Shown: positions 15,884 to 25,931, counted from the first letter of the stretch. The stretch is 64,000 nucleotides of DNA from Candidatus Margulisiibacteriota bacterium (GCA_025453605.1 JALOPZ010000001.1:615042-679041), one strand, 5' to 3'. Numbers and translations: made by a program. The notes: generated by a model from the sequence alone, not told the origin.

Positions 15884-16732
15884 ATGTTAAGAAAAATCTT
15901 CGGCTCACTGCTGGTTATCTTCCTGCTGGTCACTTTTGCCGCCACCGCTTTTGCCCTTGTTAAGGGTCTGGAGAACGATAAGCAATCGATCGTGCGCGTC
16001 GGCGACAGCGTGGTCGTGCCGCAGGGGGCGGAGGTCAAGTCGGCCGTTTCGGTCGGCGGCTCGGTCACCGTTTACGGTAAAGTGGCGGAAGATGTCGTTT
16101 CGGTCGGCGGCTCGGTCTTCCTGAAAGACACAGCCACTGTTGGCGGTGACGTCGTCTCCGTCGGCGGAAAAGTAATGAAAGAGCCGGGGGCGATCAGCAA
16201 AGGGGACATCGTTGAGGTCTCGGTGGCCGGCATTACACCGGCCGTCTCTTTCTTCACCAAAGGGGGGATGCTCAAGGGCTTAGCCTTCTTTGGCCTGCTT
16301 AATTTTATCGGTTTCCTGATCCTGGCGATCATCCTGGTCGCCCTTTTTACTCCGCAGCTTGGCCGAACCTCCAGCAGCATGGAGGGGAACCTCCTCCGCG
16401 ACTGTCTGATCGGCCTGCTGATCGCCGTCCTGATCATCCCCGTCGCCATTATTCTGGCGGTTTCTATAGTTGGGATCATCCTGATCCCGGTCTGGATCGT
16501 TTTGGTGATCGGCGCCGGTCTGTTCGGTTATATTGCGATCGGCCATTTACTGGGGAAGAAAACATTACAGGCGTTCCGGATCCATGGTAAATCGATGATG
16601 GTGGAGACGCTTTGCGGGATCGTCCTGCTCTCGCTGATCGGCCTGGTCCCCGTTGGCGGGTTTATTATCAAAATGATCGCCTGGCTTTGCGGCCTTGGGG
16701 CGGTCTACATGACGCGCTTCGGCACCAAATAG
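15884..16732 (+). CDS. Polymer-forming (bactofilin-like) repeat protein with membrane domain
   Basis: A 282-residue protein. After a signal or anchor helix (about 1-25), residues 40-110 hold short beta repeats ending in VSVGGSV (AVSVGGSVTVYGKV, VVSVGGSVFLKDTATV, VVSVGGKVM), the pattern of polymer-forming right-handed beta solenoids. The C-terminal half has four or five hydrophobic helices. Such proteins are usually annotated as polymer-forming cytoskeletal or DUF8173-type; their function is not established. The GGAGGTG site and promoter upstream are strong, so expression is likely high. It ends 3 bases from the stop of the convergent GH94 gene. Confidence 0.65.
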   Translation: MLRKIFGSLLVIFLLVTFAATAFALVKGLENDKQSIVRVGDSVVVPQGAEVKSAVSVGGSVTVYGKVAEDVVSVGGSVFLKDTATVGGDVVSVGGKVMKEPGAISKGDIVEVSVAGITPAVSFFTKGGMLKGLAFFGLLNFIGFLILAIILVALFTPQLGRTSSSMEGNLLRDCLIGLLIAVLIIPVAIILAVSIVGIILIPVWIVLVIGAGLFGYIAIGHLLGKKTLQAFRIHGKSMMVETLCGIVLLSLIGLVPVGGFIIKMIAWLCGLGAVYMTRFGTK

Positions 16733-16735
16733 CGC

Positions 16736-19078
16736 TTAGCCCATCATTACGTCGACGCGGTGCTCTTTACCCGGTTTACCGGCGGGGAGGATGTTCCCGT
16801 GGACCTTCTTGCCGTCCAGCACGATATTCTGCACCCCTTTGCTGACGCCGTACGGGTTACGCACGGTGATCAGATAGTCCGCCCCGCGGAACGTCCGCTT
16901 GACGGAGAACCCTTTCCACGCTTTGGGGATGCACGGGTCGATCTTTAATCCCTGGTAATCAGGCCGAATGCCGAGGATGTACTGCGACATGGCGACAAAG
17001 TTCCAGCAGGCGGAGCCGGTCAGCCACGAGTTCTTCCCTTCCCCGAAATCTTTGTGGAACTTGCCGGCGATCATCTGGCAGTAAACATAAGGCTCCGTCT
17101 TATGCAGATCGGCGATCTCGCCGCGCGCCGCCGGCAGAATGGCCCGGTAATATTCGTAGGCGCGGTCGCCGCGGCCGAGCAGGCACTCCGCCACCATCGC
17201 CCACGGGTTCGGGTGGCAGAAAATAGCGCCGTTCTCCTTGAGGCCGGGCGGATAGACACCGATCGAGCCGAGCTGGTAATAGAACTTGGAGTAGGGTGGG
17301 GTCATCACCTGGATACCGTGCTCGGTCGCCAGGTGGCGGTGGACGGAGTCCATGCACTTGAGGCCGCGCTCGCGGTCGGCCGTGCCGGACATAACGGCCC
17401 AGGCCTGGCTTTCCAGGTAGATCTTCCCTTCGGGGCAAACTTTGGCGCCGACCGGCTCGCATTCGTCGGTGTAGGCGCGAACATACCACTCGCCGTCCCA
17501 CGACGCTTTGTTGATCTGCGCTTTCATCTTGTCGGCGACCTGCTGGTAGAATTTAGCGTCTTTTTTCTTGTTCAGCAGTTCGGCCATTTTGGCCATTTCG
17601 TAGGCTGCCCCGACCAGCATCTGGGCGACCATGACCGACTCGGCTTTCCCTTTCCCCTGATCGAGGTTGAGGCAGTCGTTCCAGTCGGCAAAAAGGATCT
17701 TGGGGAGGCCGTGCGAGCCGATGTGCTTGAGCGAGAACTTGATCGCCCGGGCCAGGTGTTCGTACATCGTCCCCTTGTCCTCGCCGGCAAAGGTCACTTT
17801 CTCTTTAAGGAACGCGAGGTCGCCGGTCTCCTTAAGGTAGCTGGCAACGGAGTAGATCAGCCAGAGGTGATCGTCGCCGTACTTGTGATCCGACGGGTTG
17901 GCTTTCTTGGTCAGCGGCGAATACTGGTGGTAGGCGCTGCCGTCGGGGAGCTGGGTGGCGGCCAGGTCCTTGATCCGCTCTTTTACTTTCTCCGGGATCA
18001 TGTGGACAAAGCCGAGCGTGTCCTGGTTGGAATCGCGGAAACCCATGCCGCGGCCGATCCCCGATTCGTAGTAAGAGGCGGAGCGCGACCAGTTGAACGT
18101 GGTCCGGCACTGGTACTGGTTCCAGGTGTTGGCCATCAGGTTAAGCTCGTTGTCCGGCGTCCGGACGGAGAATTTATCGAGGCTCTCGGCCCAGTACTCC
18201 TTGAGCCGGGCCAGCTCCTTAAGGACGACATCCTTGCGGCTGAACTTTTTGACCTTTTTGGCCGGTTCGTTGATATCTTCGGAAAAACCGAGGACAAAAA
18301 TGAACGTTTTGGTCTCGTTCGCCTTCAGGTGGCAGGGGAGCATCAGGGCACCGACCGGGGCCCAGCCGCAGGCGATCGAGTTGTTCATCTTCCCTTCTTC
18401 GACCGCGCGCGGATTGTGGAAATCGCCGTAGGTCCCGAGGAAATCGCGCCGCTGGGTGTCAAAACCCTTGGGGATGGCGTTGGCGCAGGCGAGGAAGCCG
18501 ACGACATCCTGGGAGACGCGGTAGCGGGAGAGATGGTAGATGATGTGGTCTTTGTACTCGGTCTGGCCGATGTTGAGGTTGTACTGGTAGTCGGTCATGT
18601 CGTTGAGCGCGTCCCAGAGGCAGAACTCGACGAACGGGAAAACGGAGAGATCAACGGCCTTTCTCGACTTGATCTCCAGCATCCAGATCTCCAGATTTTC
18701 GCCGAGGGGGACAAAATAGGTCGTCTTGGTCTGGACGCCGGCGTATTCGGTGGTGATGATGGAATAACCGATCCCGTGCCGGCACTCGTACTTGTCTTTC
18801 TTCATCACCGGCTGCCAGGAGGTTGACCAGAAGTCCTCGGTCTTGTTATCGCGGATGTAGACGTAACGGCCGCCGCGGTCCTGCGGGACATTGTTGTAGC
18901 GGTAGCGGGTAATCCGGCGCTCCTTGGGATCACGGTAGAAGCTGTAGCCGCCGGCCGTGTTGCTGAACAGAGCGCAATATTGCTCCGCCCCCAGATAGTT
19001 GATCCACGGCAGGGGGGTGTCGGGCCGGGTGATGACATATTCCTTGTTTTCCGAGTCAAAATAACCGTATTTAGACAT
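16736..19078 (-). CDS. GH94 cellobiose-phosphorylase-type glycoside phosphorylase
   Basis: A 780-residue enzyme of the family that splits beta-glucosides with phosphate to give glucose 1-phosphate. TRPDTPLPWINYL opens the family domain, GIGRGMGFRDSNQDTL (about 341-356) is the catalytic-domain signature, and FADWNDCLN (about 463-470) contains the proposed general acid Asp. Length is typical. I chose ATG 19078, which has AGAGG upstream, over a TTG 13 codons earlier. A -10-like TAAAAT preceded by TGA lies about 40 bases upstream, so it may be transcribed apart from the GH42 gene. Exact substrate is unknown. Confidence 0.9.
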   Translation of the reverse strand: MSKYGYFDSENKEYVITRPDTPLPWINYLGAEQYCALFSNTAGGYSFYRDPKERRITRYRYNNVPQDRGGRYVYIRDNKTEDFWSTSWQPVMKKDKYECRHGIGYSIITTEYAGVQTKTTYFVPLGENLEIWMLEIKSRKAVDLSVFPFVEFCLWDALNDMTDYQYNLNIGQTEYKDHIIYHLSRYRVSQDVVGFLACANAIPKGFDTQRRDFLGTYGDFHNPRAVEEGKMNNSIACGWAPVGALMLPCHLKANETKTFIFVLGFSEDINEPAKKVKKFSRKDVVLKELARLKEYWAESLDKFSVRTPDNELNLMANTWNQYQCRTTFNWSRSASYYESGIGRGMGFRDSNQDTLGFVHMIPEKVKERIKDLAATQLPDGSAYHQYSPLTKKANPSDHKYGDDHLWLIYSVASYLKETGDLAFLKEKVTFAGEDKGTMYEHLARAIKFSLKHIGSHGLPKILFADWNDCLNLDQGKGKAESVMVAQMLVGAAYEMAKMAELLNKKKDAKFYQQVADKMKAQINKASWDGEWYVRAYTDECEPVGAKVCPEGKIYLESQAWAVMSGTADRERGLKCMDSVHRHLATEHGIQVMTPPYSKFYYQLGSIGVYPPGLKENGAIFCHPNPWAMVAECLLGRGDRAYEYYRAILPAARGEIADLHKTEPYVYCQMIAGKFHKDFGEGKNSWLTGSACWNFVAMSQYILGIRPDYQGLKIDPCIPKAWKGFSVKRTFRGADYLITVRNPYGVSKGVQNIVLDGKKVHGNILPAGKPGKEHRVDVMMG

Positions 19079-19172
19079 GAAAATCTTTACCTCTTTCTCT
19101 GGTTTTTGGGCCGCCAAACATAACTATTTTATCAGAAAACGGGGCTAAAGTGAAATTGGCAGCGAGGAGCGC

Positions 19173-20948
19173 TCAGAGGTAGCGTTTTAGCGCGACGGCC
19201 CACTTACCAGGCTTTTTACTGATCTTCAGGAAGAGACTGAAGTTAGCGTAAACAACCCGCCCTTTACCGACCTTCTTGTTGAGGAGTGTTTCTTTTTGGC
19301 CACGGCCTTCGATGACGTCGAGAAAACCGTCCTTGGTGATCTCCCCATGGTCCCAGGTCACACCGAGCAGCTCTTCCAGGAGCGGATTCGGGTAGAGATG
19401 CCCGTTCTCATCCTTCAGACCGAAACGAGCTTCGGTGATCAGCGTCCCCCCCTGATTTACCCATTTCTTCAGATTCTCGAATTGCTTCCGGGAGAGCAGA
19501 TAAGGGTTGGGGAGGAGCATTGTCTTATAAGGCAGAACACCGCTCGTCAGGTCCTGTTCAAAGATAAAGTCGATGATCTTATACTTCTTTACCGCCAGCT
19601 GGTACGCTCCCTGGAGCGAGCTGAGCCCGTGCAGCAGACCGATGTCGGTTCGAGCGGCTTCCCATTGACCGGCGATCCCGCGGGGCGGCCCCTGTTCCTG
19701 GTAGCTTTGGACTTCGCTGCTACGAAGATACGCAATCGCCGTAGAGGCGGTCTTTAGAACGCCATTTTTTGGCGACCTAAAGGTCGCCGCTACATATTTC
19801 GCCAGTTTCTTAATAACTTCCAGCCGCTTGGTCGGGGAGCCATCAGCCTTGAGGATGCCGAAGCCCGCGGTCTCGGCGCCAAAGAGGGGCGGGCGCCAGT
19901 TGTGATAGAGGAGAGCCTGAGCGCCGTGCTCACAGGCCATCTCCGTCCACCACTTGATCTCCGGTCCCACTACATACTCGGGGGAGCCCCAGCGGACGTT
20001 CTGGCCCCCCTGCATCTCGGTGATGTGGAACTCGGCGCCGCCGGCGCGGCAGAAACCCCGCCAGAGATCGAGCATAAAGGCCAGGTCCTGCGGTTTCATC
20101 TTCCCGCCTTTAGGATAGATATCGAGGCCGTACCAGTCGAGCCCGCCGGACATGATCGAGTGATCGGGCACGCGCGTACTGATCCCGATAAAGCCGTTGG
20201 TCCCGACTTTGTGCTGCGGATCGATCCGCCGGACGAGCCGGGCCAGGTGGCCGATCCAATCATGGAGACTATCGGTCTTGAACCGGAACCAATCGAGGAA
20301 AATGTGGGGCGAGACCGCTTCCCAGATCCCGGCTTTGGGTGTGGTGATATCGTCAAAACTGGAGAGGTGATTGGTCCAGAACTTTGTCCCCCAGACCTCA
20401 TTGACCCTTTTCAGCGAACCGTACTTTTTCTTGGCCCAGTTAATAAAGGCGCGCCGGGAGTGGGGGCAGTGGCAATAATCATTAAGGGTCGTGTGATCGA
20501 GCGGCGGATAGACCGGCTCGTTGTCGAGCTGCCAGTAAAGGAGTGCGGGGTGTTTGCGATAGCGATGCGCGATCTTTCTGGCCAGGCGCTCCGCTAACCG
20601 GCGATAGTTCGGATTATCTTTACAGATGTTAGGCCGCGGGCCGGATTCCGGATAGAGCGTCCCATCCTGGGCGACCGGCCGACTATTCGGATAGAGCCGG
20701 TAAAACCAGGGCGGAACCTGGGAAGTGGGGATGCCCAATAAAACCTTTATCCCGTGTTTATGGCAAAGATTAAGAGCTTTGTCGAGTCCGGAAAAGTCGA
20801 ACCGGCCGGGTGAGGGCTCGATCCAATCCCACGCCATTTCGCCGAAACGGACCACGTTAAATCCGGCTTCCTTGATCCGCCGGAAGTTATCTTCCCAGCT
20901 TTCGACCGGCCACTGGTCAGGGTAGAAAGTAACGCCGAATGGTATCAT
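19173..20948 (-). CDS. GH42 beta-galactosidase
   Basis: A 591-residue glycoside hydrolase. GVTFYPDQWP begins the barrel, WQLDNE supplies the acid/base Glu144, and FHITEMQ supplies the nucleophile Glu311. The YCHCPHSRRAF cysteine cluster is typical of GH42 metal sites. The protein is shorter than common GH42 enzymes (about 650-690), with a reduced C-terminal end. A REP-like hairpin insertion at 19711-19795 is translated in frame. The start overlaps the upstream phosphorylase by 4 bases, so the two are coupled. It likely trims galactosides or related sugars for the phosphorylases; substrate is inference. Confidence 0.88.
   Translation of the reverse strand: MIPFGVTFYPDQWPVESWEDNFRRIKEAGFNVVRFGEMAWDWIEPSPGRFDFSGLDKALNLCHKHGIKVLLGIPTSQVPPWFYRLYPNSRPVAQDGTLYPESGPRPNICKDNPNYRRLAERLARKIAHRYRKHPALLYWQLDNEPVYPPLDHTTLNDYCHCPHSRRAFINWAKKKYGSLKRVNEVWGTKFWTNHLSSFDDITTPKAGIWEAVSPHIFLDWFRFKTDSLHDWIGHLARLVRRIDPQHKVGTNGFIGISTRVPDHSIMSGGLDWYGLDIYPKGGKMKPQDLAFMLDLWRGFCRAGGAEFHITEMQGGQNVRWGSPEYVVGPEIKWWTEMACEHGAQALLYHNWRPPLFGAETAGFGILKADGSPTKRLEVIKKLAKYVAATFRSPKNGVLKTASTAIAYLRSSEVQSYQEQGPPRGIAGQWEAARTDIGLLHGLSSLQGAYQLAVKKYKIIDFIFEQDLTSGVLPYKTMLLPNPYLLSRKQFENLKKWVNQGGTLITEARFGLKDENGHLYPNPLLEELLGVTWDHGEITKDGFLDVIEGRGQKETLLNKKVGKGRVVYANFSLFLKISKKPGKWAVALKRYL
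19711..19795 (-). repeat. REP-like hairpin element inside the GH42 gene
   Basis: GGCGACCT-AA-AGGTCGCC (19771-19788) is a perfect 8-2-8 hairpin, and CTTCG...CGAAG forms a second stem about 60 bases away; both flank GTAG/CTAC words. On the coding strand the element begins GTAGCGGCGACC. It is translated as FRSPKNGVLKTASTAIAYLR, a stretch with no role in the GH42 core. Confidence 0.6.
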
Positions 20949-23900
20949 TGCAGCGTCACCACGATCTTCTTGACCTTGCGCTGGCGGATCAGACCGGCGT
21001 ACGGTTCCTTGACGACCGGTCCGTTGATGTCGACTTCTTCGCCGTCATCAAAGATCAGTTTGTAAGCGGCGGGCGCGACCCCGGCCCCGAAGGTGTCTTT
21101 GCCCTTGGTGTTAAAGTAGATGACGTCGATCGCCCCGAACAGGCGGAACATCAGCTTCCCCTTGTTAAAGAGCCAGCCCGGGATGATCGGGGCCAATTGG
21201 AAGATGAGCTGTCCAGTTTCATCGAGCCGGAAGACCCGCTTGCCGGTCATCATAATGATCCAGATATCGATGAACTCGGCGGCCCCGCCCGACAGGCGGG
21301 CGACAAAACCGCGGCCGTGGTTCTGCTTGTTGGGATGCGCGCTGCTGACGATAAATGACGAGTTCTCCAGAATGCTCCGCTTGTATTTTTTGGGGCTCAT
21401 GAACGGGACCAGGACCTGTTTAAAATCGGCAAAGAACTCCTGATAGAGGCCGGCTTTCAGCAGCTCCAACAGATATTTGTACTCCATATGGAGCCAGACC
21501 GACTCGTTCTCCAACCAGCCGGGCGCAAAAACACGGCAGCGGCCGATCTCGATCGGCGTCTCGGCCAGCGAGGCGTTGACCTTGTACATGCCGAGCTTTT
21601 TGTCGTAAAGGGGGCTCTCCCTGACGCGGCGATAGATCCCTTTGTCCCCCTCGACTTTTAATGCGTGGACAAACCCCTCCAGAAAAAGCGGGAGCGGCTT
21701 TTGGCGGAATTGCCGCGGTTTAATTGCGCCGTCAACCTGGTCGAACTTGACGATCTCGTTGATAAAGTAGGTGAAGTAATTGCCGTATTTAGCCAGGCAG
21801 CGCTCAACTCCGGCTGAACAACGCGCGCTGACCTGATCGAAAAACCGGGCCAGGTAGGAGGCGTCGAGGCTGATCTCCTCGCCGCTGATCCCCAGTTTGG
21901 TCCGCTGGCGGTAATCTTCCTTGATCGTCGCGCTCCGGTCCCAGTAGGTAAAAGCGTCGCTGCCGGCGGCCAGTTCGGCGCTGAGGCGATCGGCAAAATC
22001 CTTTAACTCGACCGGGACGGCGACGGTGGTCTGCTCATCCAGCTGCCGGCGGGCATAGAGGCAGAGCCGTTTGAGCTCGAGCGTCTCCGAGAGCGAAGAG
22101 CCGAGCAGGGCGGGGAGGCCGTTAAGCGCGTCGTACCAATCCGGTTTATCCGCTTCCATCTCCAGGCCGATCCCCTCGGCGTCAAACGACGCGGCCTTGT
22201 TGACGGCCAGACAGAGCAATTTAGCCATCAGGGTGGTGTGGTAAACATTTCCCTGGCCGAATTTGGTCCTAACCTGGTATGGCTGGTGTTCGCGTGCCTT
22301 ATGCGCCGCGCTTTTTTCGCTGTCAACCCGAACGCTTTCGAATTGCCGGACCTGGCCGCCGGCCAGCCGGTAGCGGGCCGAGCGCGGCTGGACGACGTGA
22401 TCGTTGTCGTAGAAGGTGAAATCGCGCCGCTCATAAAGCAGCGCGCGGAGCTTATCGGGATAGAGGCTTTCGAAACTGTCCAGCAGGTCAAGATTGTAGA
22501 ACGGATGGTCGATCCAGAAGCCTTCGCCGTGCAGGGCGAGCTCTTCCGATTCGCAGGCGGCCAGCAGATCGTTAACGAACTCCTCGCGGGAGGTTTTGTA
22601 GCCGGCGCCGCCCCCCTCGATCTTTTTCATGATCGCGCCAAGGAGGAAGGGCCGGCTGATCAGCTGGTCGAGCTCCGGGACCGTTTTGGTCAGGTGGCGC
22701 GCCAGCAAAGCGGATGCCTGGGCGGGGTTCTTTAGATAATACTTGCTCCCCAACACGACCAGCGGGTTGAAACCGTCGAGCTGGATCAGATTGAAATAGC
22801 GGCTGATATTGTCATCCAGGACGTCAGGATTAAAGAAGAGATCGTTCCGCCGGTTCTGGTTGATATCGCGGTAATTGCCGTCGCCCTGGGAGAAATAGGT
22901 CGGCACCAGCTTGAAGTCGTTATAATCACGCTCCATGTCGCCGTGTTTGCGGTAGTAAACATAGACGACCTTGCCGTCGAAGATCAGCGGCAGACCGCCG
23001 CGCATTACGTTGTCCAGGAAGGTGTTGCGGGCGTACAGGTCCAGACTGTGCGACGAGCTGACCATCTTGATCCGGGCGGTGATGTCGTCGATCAGCGTTT
23101 TGTTTTCCAGATATTTACCGGCCAGATACTCGCGGTTGGCGATCGTTCGCCTGGCCTGGTTGAGCTGCTCAACGCTCTCCATCTGGCCGAAGAGCGAGGC
23201 CAATTCAAACTCTTCCCCTTTCTTCAGGCTGAACCGCTTGAAAGCGAAGGCGCTGGGGATAAAGCCGACGGTCAGTTGCTCGGCCGGAATGCGGAAGCGC
23301 CGGCTGTTCTCGAAAGCGGCGGGGTGGCGGAGGCTCGATTCCTCACCAAAAACGATCGTTGGATCGACGATCACCTCAACCGGGGAGTTGTCCTGGCAGA
23401 AAGAGAGGAAAAAATTCCCCCGGCGCAGGACCTTGGTCTCGGAGACGTCCGCCGGCATGATCTTGAGCTTGTAAAACGGCGTCCCCTGGGCCAGGTTCTC
23501 GACGGTACACCAGGCGGAGATCGTGGTGCTGATCCGCTTGAGCAGGTCGTTTTCAAACCCGTGCGGCACCACGGCCGGCAGGCCGTCGATCAACTCGATC
23601 TCCCTGGTCTTGCCGGCCAGGTTGGTTATTTTGACCACCCGGGCCAGCGCCGGGAACCGTTCGTTCGGGACGGTAAAATACACCACTTCGACCCGGAGCT
23701 TGAGCGCGGTGTTCTCTTCGGTCAGACTGATGCTGTAGGGGAGGATCCGCAGCTCGCGCTGGTGGGGCTGAGTGGTATCGAACGCTTCATAATAGCGGCC
23801 GTCGATCCGGATAAAGGTGCGGAACCCCTGGAGGCCGACGTTGAGATAAGCTTTGTTGGCCGACTGGAACTCGATGATCGCCGAATTCTTGTCGTAGACC

Positions 23901-24064
23901 CCGGCCGAGGTGAGGCACTGGCCGCGGTTGGCGTAAAAGACCCACATCGGGCAGCCGAAAACGCCGGCAATCCCGGGGAAGAAGCTGGCAAAAGGGGGAG
24001 CCTGATCGTAATTTTCGATCACGAACGCGCCGTCTTTGGCCACGTAATAATCGGGCTTGTTCAC
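20945..24064 (-). CDS. Large GH94-clan phosphorylase-like protein
   Basis: A 1039-residue protein related to the glycoside phosphorylases. The N terminus (ENYDQAPPFASFFPGIAG, MWVFYANRGQ, NKAYLNVGLQGFRTFI) and segments such as GDGNYRDINQNRRND and WIDHPFYNLDLL match the long cellobiose-phosphorylase-like proteins. These include families described as beta-1,3-glucan phosphorylases (GH149/GH161). I cannot assign the exact family from memory. The start is GTG 24064. An extended -10 (TGATATAAA) ends 8 bases upstream, so it may start a transcript with GH42. It would release sugar 1-phosphates from beta-glucans. Confidence 0.7.
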   Translation of the reverse strand: MNKPDYYVAKDGAFVIENYDQAPPFASFFPGIAGVFGCPMWVFYANRGQCLTSAGVYDKNSAIIEFQSANKAYLNVGLQGFRTFIRIDGRYYEAFDTTQPHQRELRILPYSISLTEENTALKLRVEVVYFTVPNERFPALARVVKITNLAGKTREIELIDGLPAVVPHGFENDLLKRISTTISAWCTVENLAQGTPFYKLKIMPADVSETKVLRRGNFFLSFCQDNSPVEVIVDPTIVFGEESSLRHPAAFENSRRFRIPAEQLTVGFIPSAFAFKRFSLKKGEEFELASLFGQMESVEQLNQARRTIANREYLAGKYLENKTLIDDITARIKMVSSSHSLDLYARNTFLDNVMRGGLPLIFDGKVVYVYYRKHGDMERDYNDFKLVPTYFSQGDGNYRDINQNRRNDLFFNPDVLDDNISRYFNLIQLDGFNPLVVLGSKYYLKNPAQASALLARHLTKTVPELDQLISRPFLLGAIMKKIEGGGAGYKTSREEFVNDLLAACESEELALHGEGFWIDHPFYNLDLLDSFESLYPDKLRALLYERRDFTFYDNDHVVQPRSARYRLAGGQVRQFESVRVDSEKSAAHKAREHQPYQVRTKFGQGNVYHTTLMAKLLCLAVNKAASFDAEGIGLEMEADKPDWYDALNGLPALLGSSLSETLELKRLCLYARRQLDEQTTVAVPVELKDFADRLSAELAAGSDAFTYWDRSATIKEDYRQRTKLGISGEEISLDASYLARFFDQVSARCSAGVERCLAKYGNYFTYFINEIVKFDQVDGAIKPRQFRQKPLPLFLEGFVHALKVEGDKGIYRRVRESPLYDKKLGMYKVNASLAETPIEIGRCRVFAPGWLENESVWLHMEYKYLLELLKAGLYQEFFADFKQVLVPFMSPKKYKRSILENSSFIVSSAHPNKQNHGRGFVARLSGGAAEFIDIWIIMMTGKRVFRLDETGQLIFQLAPIIPGWLFNKGKLMFRLFGAIDVIYFNTKGKDTFGAGVAPAAYKLIFDDGEEVDINGPVVKEPYAGLIRQRKVKKIVVTLQ

Positions 24065-24072
24065 GAGCTTAA

Positions 24073-24081
24073 TTTATATCA
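24073..24081 (-). promoter_or_regulatory. Extended -10 box before the large phosphorylase gene
   Basis: Reading leftward, TGATATAAA ends 8 bases before the GTG start at 24064, in the 29-base gap after glmS. There is no ribosome site, so a leaderless transcript is predicted. Confidence 0.4.
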
Positions 24082-24093
24082 CTTTTTCGGGGG

Positions 24094-25923
24094 TTATTCA
24101 ACCGTGACGCTTTTGGCCAGGTTGCGCGGCTGGTCGATGTGGCACCCGCGCTTGACCGCGATGTAATAGGCCAGCAGTTGAAGCGGTACCACCGCCAGGA
24201 GCGGGGAGAGCGACTCGGTGGTTTGCGGGATGTAGATGACCTCGTCGGCCCGCTCGGCGATCAAGTTGTCCCCCTTGGACGCGACCGCGATCACCTGGCC
24301 GCCCCGGGCTTTGACCTCCTCAACGTTGCCGATGATCTTGTCGTAGCGGCGGCCGGCAAAGGCGAGGACGACGACCGGCATGTTCTTATCGATCAGGGCG
24401 ATCGGCCCGTGCTTCATCTCGGCGGCCGGATAACCTTCCGCGTGGATATAGCTGACCTCTTTGAGCTTGAGCGCCCCTTCCAGAGCGATCGGGAAGCCCT
24501 TGCCGCGCCCCAGGTAGAGCGAATTGGTCGCGCCGTAGATCTTCTCGGCGATCTCCTCGACGATCGGCTCGCCGAGCAGGGTCTCTTCCAGCTTTTGCGG
24601 GATCTCGATCAGGTCGTTGACCAGCTTGGCGGTCTCCAGCTCGGTTAAGATGGCGCGTTTCTGGCCAAACATGATCGCCAGCAGATAGACGATGGTCAGC
24701 TGGGTGGTAAAAGCCTTGGTGGAGGCGACGCCGATCTCCGGCCCGGCGTTGGTGTAGACGACGCCGTCGGCCTCACGGGCGATGGTCGAGCCGACCACGT
24801 TGCAAATGGCGATCGCCCGGGCCCCCTGGGCCTTGGCCTCCCAAACGGCGCCGAGCGTATCGGCTGTTTCGCCCGACTGGGTAATGGCGACGACCAGAGT
24901 TTTGTCGTCGATGATCGGGTGGCGGTAGCGGAACTCGGCGGCGTACTCGACCTCGGCCGGCAACCGGGCGTACTGTTCAAACAGATATTCGCCGATCAGG
25001 CCGGCGTGCCAGGAGGTGCCGCAGGCGGTGAAGACCACCCGGTTGATCCCCCGGATGTCGGCGTCGGAGAGATTGAGCTCGTCGAAATGGATCTCGTGGC
25101 TTTCCGCCCGGACGCGCCCCTCGATCGTTTTGCGGATGGCGTTGGGCTGTTCGTGGATCTCCTTGAGCATGAAATGGGAATATCCCCCTTTTTCCGCCGA
25201 CTCCGGGTCCCAGGAGATCAGGGAGATCTCCTTGATGACCGGGTCGCCGGCCAGGTTAAAGACCCGCGAGCCTTCCGGCGTCAGCTCGGCGACGTCGCCG
25301 TTATCGAGGTAGGTGACCCGGCTGGTGTATTTCAGGATCGCCGGGATATCGGAGGCGATGAACAGTTCGTCCTCACCGTGGCCGATGATCAGCGGGCTGC
25401 CGGAGCGGGCGGCGATGATCTTGCCCGGCTCTTTTTTGGAAATGACCGCCAGCGCGTAGGTCCCCTTGACCGCTTTGAGGGCTTGCTGAACGGCTTTGAG
25501 CAGGTCGCCCTGCAAATTCTCTTCGATCAGGTGGGCAAAGACCTCCGTGTCGGTGGCGGAACGAAAAACGTGGCCGCGCTCCTGCAGTTCCTGGCGGAGC
25601 TCCAAAAAGTTCTCGATGATCCCGTTGTGGACGACGACCAGCTCTGATTTGCAGTCCTCGTGCGGATGGGAGTTGAGGTGGGAAGGCTGGCCGTGGGTTG
25701 CCCAGCGGGTGTGGCCGATGCCGATCGAACCGGGGACAGGCTTGGTCAGCAGCAGCGTTTCCAGATCGGCGATCTTACCGACGCACTTGCTGACGTGCAG
25801 CTCCCCCGCCTCCAGCGTCGCGACGCCAGCCGAGTCATAGCCGCGATACTCGAGTTTCTTCAGCCCTTCCACCAGGAAGGGGAGGGCTGCCTTGGGTCCG
25901 ATATAGCCGACGATCCCGCACAT
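24094..25923 (-). CDS. glmS: Glutamine:fructose-6-phosphate aminotransferase
   Basis: A 609-residue enzyme that makes glucosamine 6-phosphate, the entry point to UDP-GlcNAc and the cell wall. MCGIVGYIG gives the catalytic Cys at position 2 after Met removal, with RGYDSAG in the glutaminase domain. Two SIS sugar-isomerase domains follow (ACGTSWHAG, AITQSGETADTLGA, GRGKGFPIALEGALKLKE), ending KSVTVE. AGGAT precedes the ATG, 8 bases after the sugar-binding lipoprotein gene, so the two are probably cotranscribed. No glmS ribozyme is possible in so short a gap. Confidence 0.97.
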   Translation of the reverse strand: MCGIVGYIGPKAALPFLVEGLKKLEYRGYDSAGVATLEAGELHVSKCVGKIADLETLLLTKPVPGSIGIGHTRWATHGQPSHLNSHPHEDCKSELVVVHNGIIENFLELRQELQERGHVFRSATDTEVFAHLIEENLQGDLLKAVQQALKAVKGTYALAVISKKEPGKIIAARSGSPLIIGHGEDELFIASDIPAILKYTSRVTYLDNGDVAELTPEGSRVFNLAGDPVIKEISLISWDPESAEKGGYSHFMLKEIHEQPNAIRKTIEGRVRAESHEIHFDELNLSDADIRGINRVVFTACGTSWHAGLIGEYLFEQYARLPAEVEYAAEFRYRHPIIDDKTLVVAITQSGETADTLGAVWEAKAQGARAIAICNVVGSTIAREADGVVYTNAGPEIGVASTKAFTTQLTIVYLLAIMFGQKRAILTELETAKLVNDLIEIPQKLEETLLGEPIVEEIAEKIYGATNSLYLGRGKGFPIALEGALKLKEVSYIHAEGYPAAEMKHGPIALIDKNMPVVVLAFAGRRYDKIIGNVEEVKARGGQVIAVASKGDNLIAERADEVIYIPQTTESLSPLLAVVPLQLLAYYIAVKRGCHIDQPRNLAKSVTVE

Positions 25924-25931
25924 TTGTTATC

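Noticed and set aside
17054..18826. A 590-codon open frame on the plus strand opposite the GH94 gene
   Set aside because: It is the antisense of a well-supported enzyme in GC-rich DNA, has no family motif or ribosome site, and its composition follows the opposite strand.
22943..24166. A 407-codon open frame opposite the large phosphorylase gene
   Set aside because: Antisense shadow with no recognisable domain, and it crosses the end of glmS.
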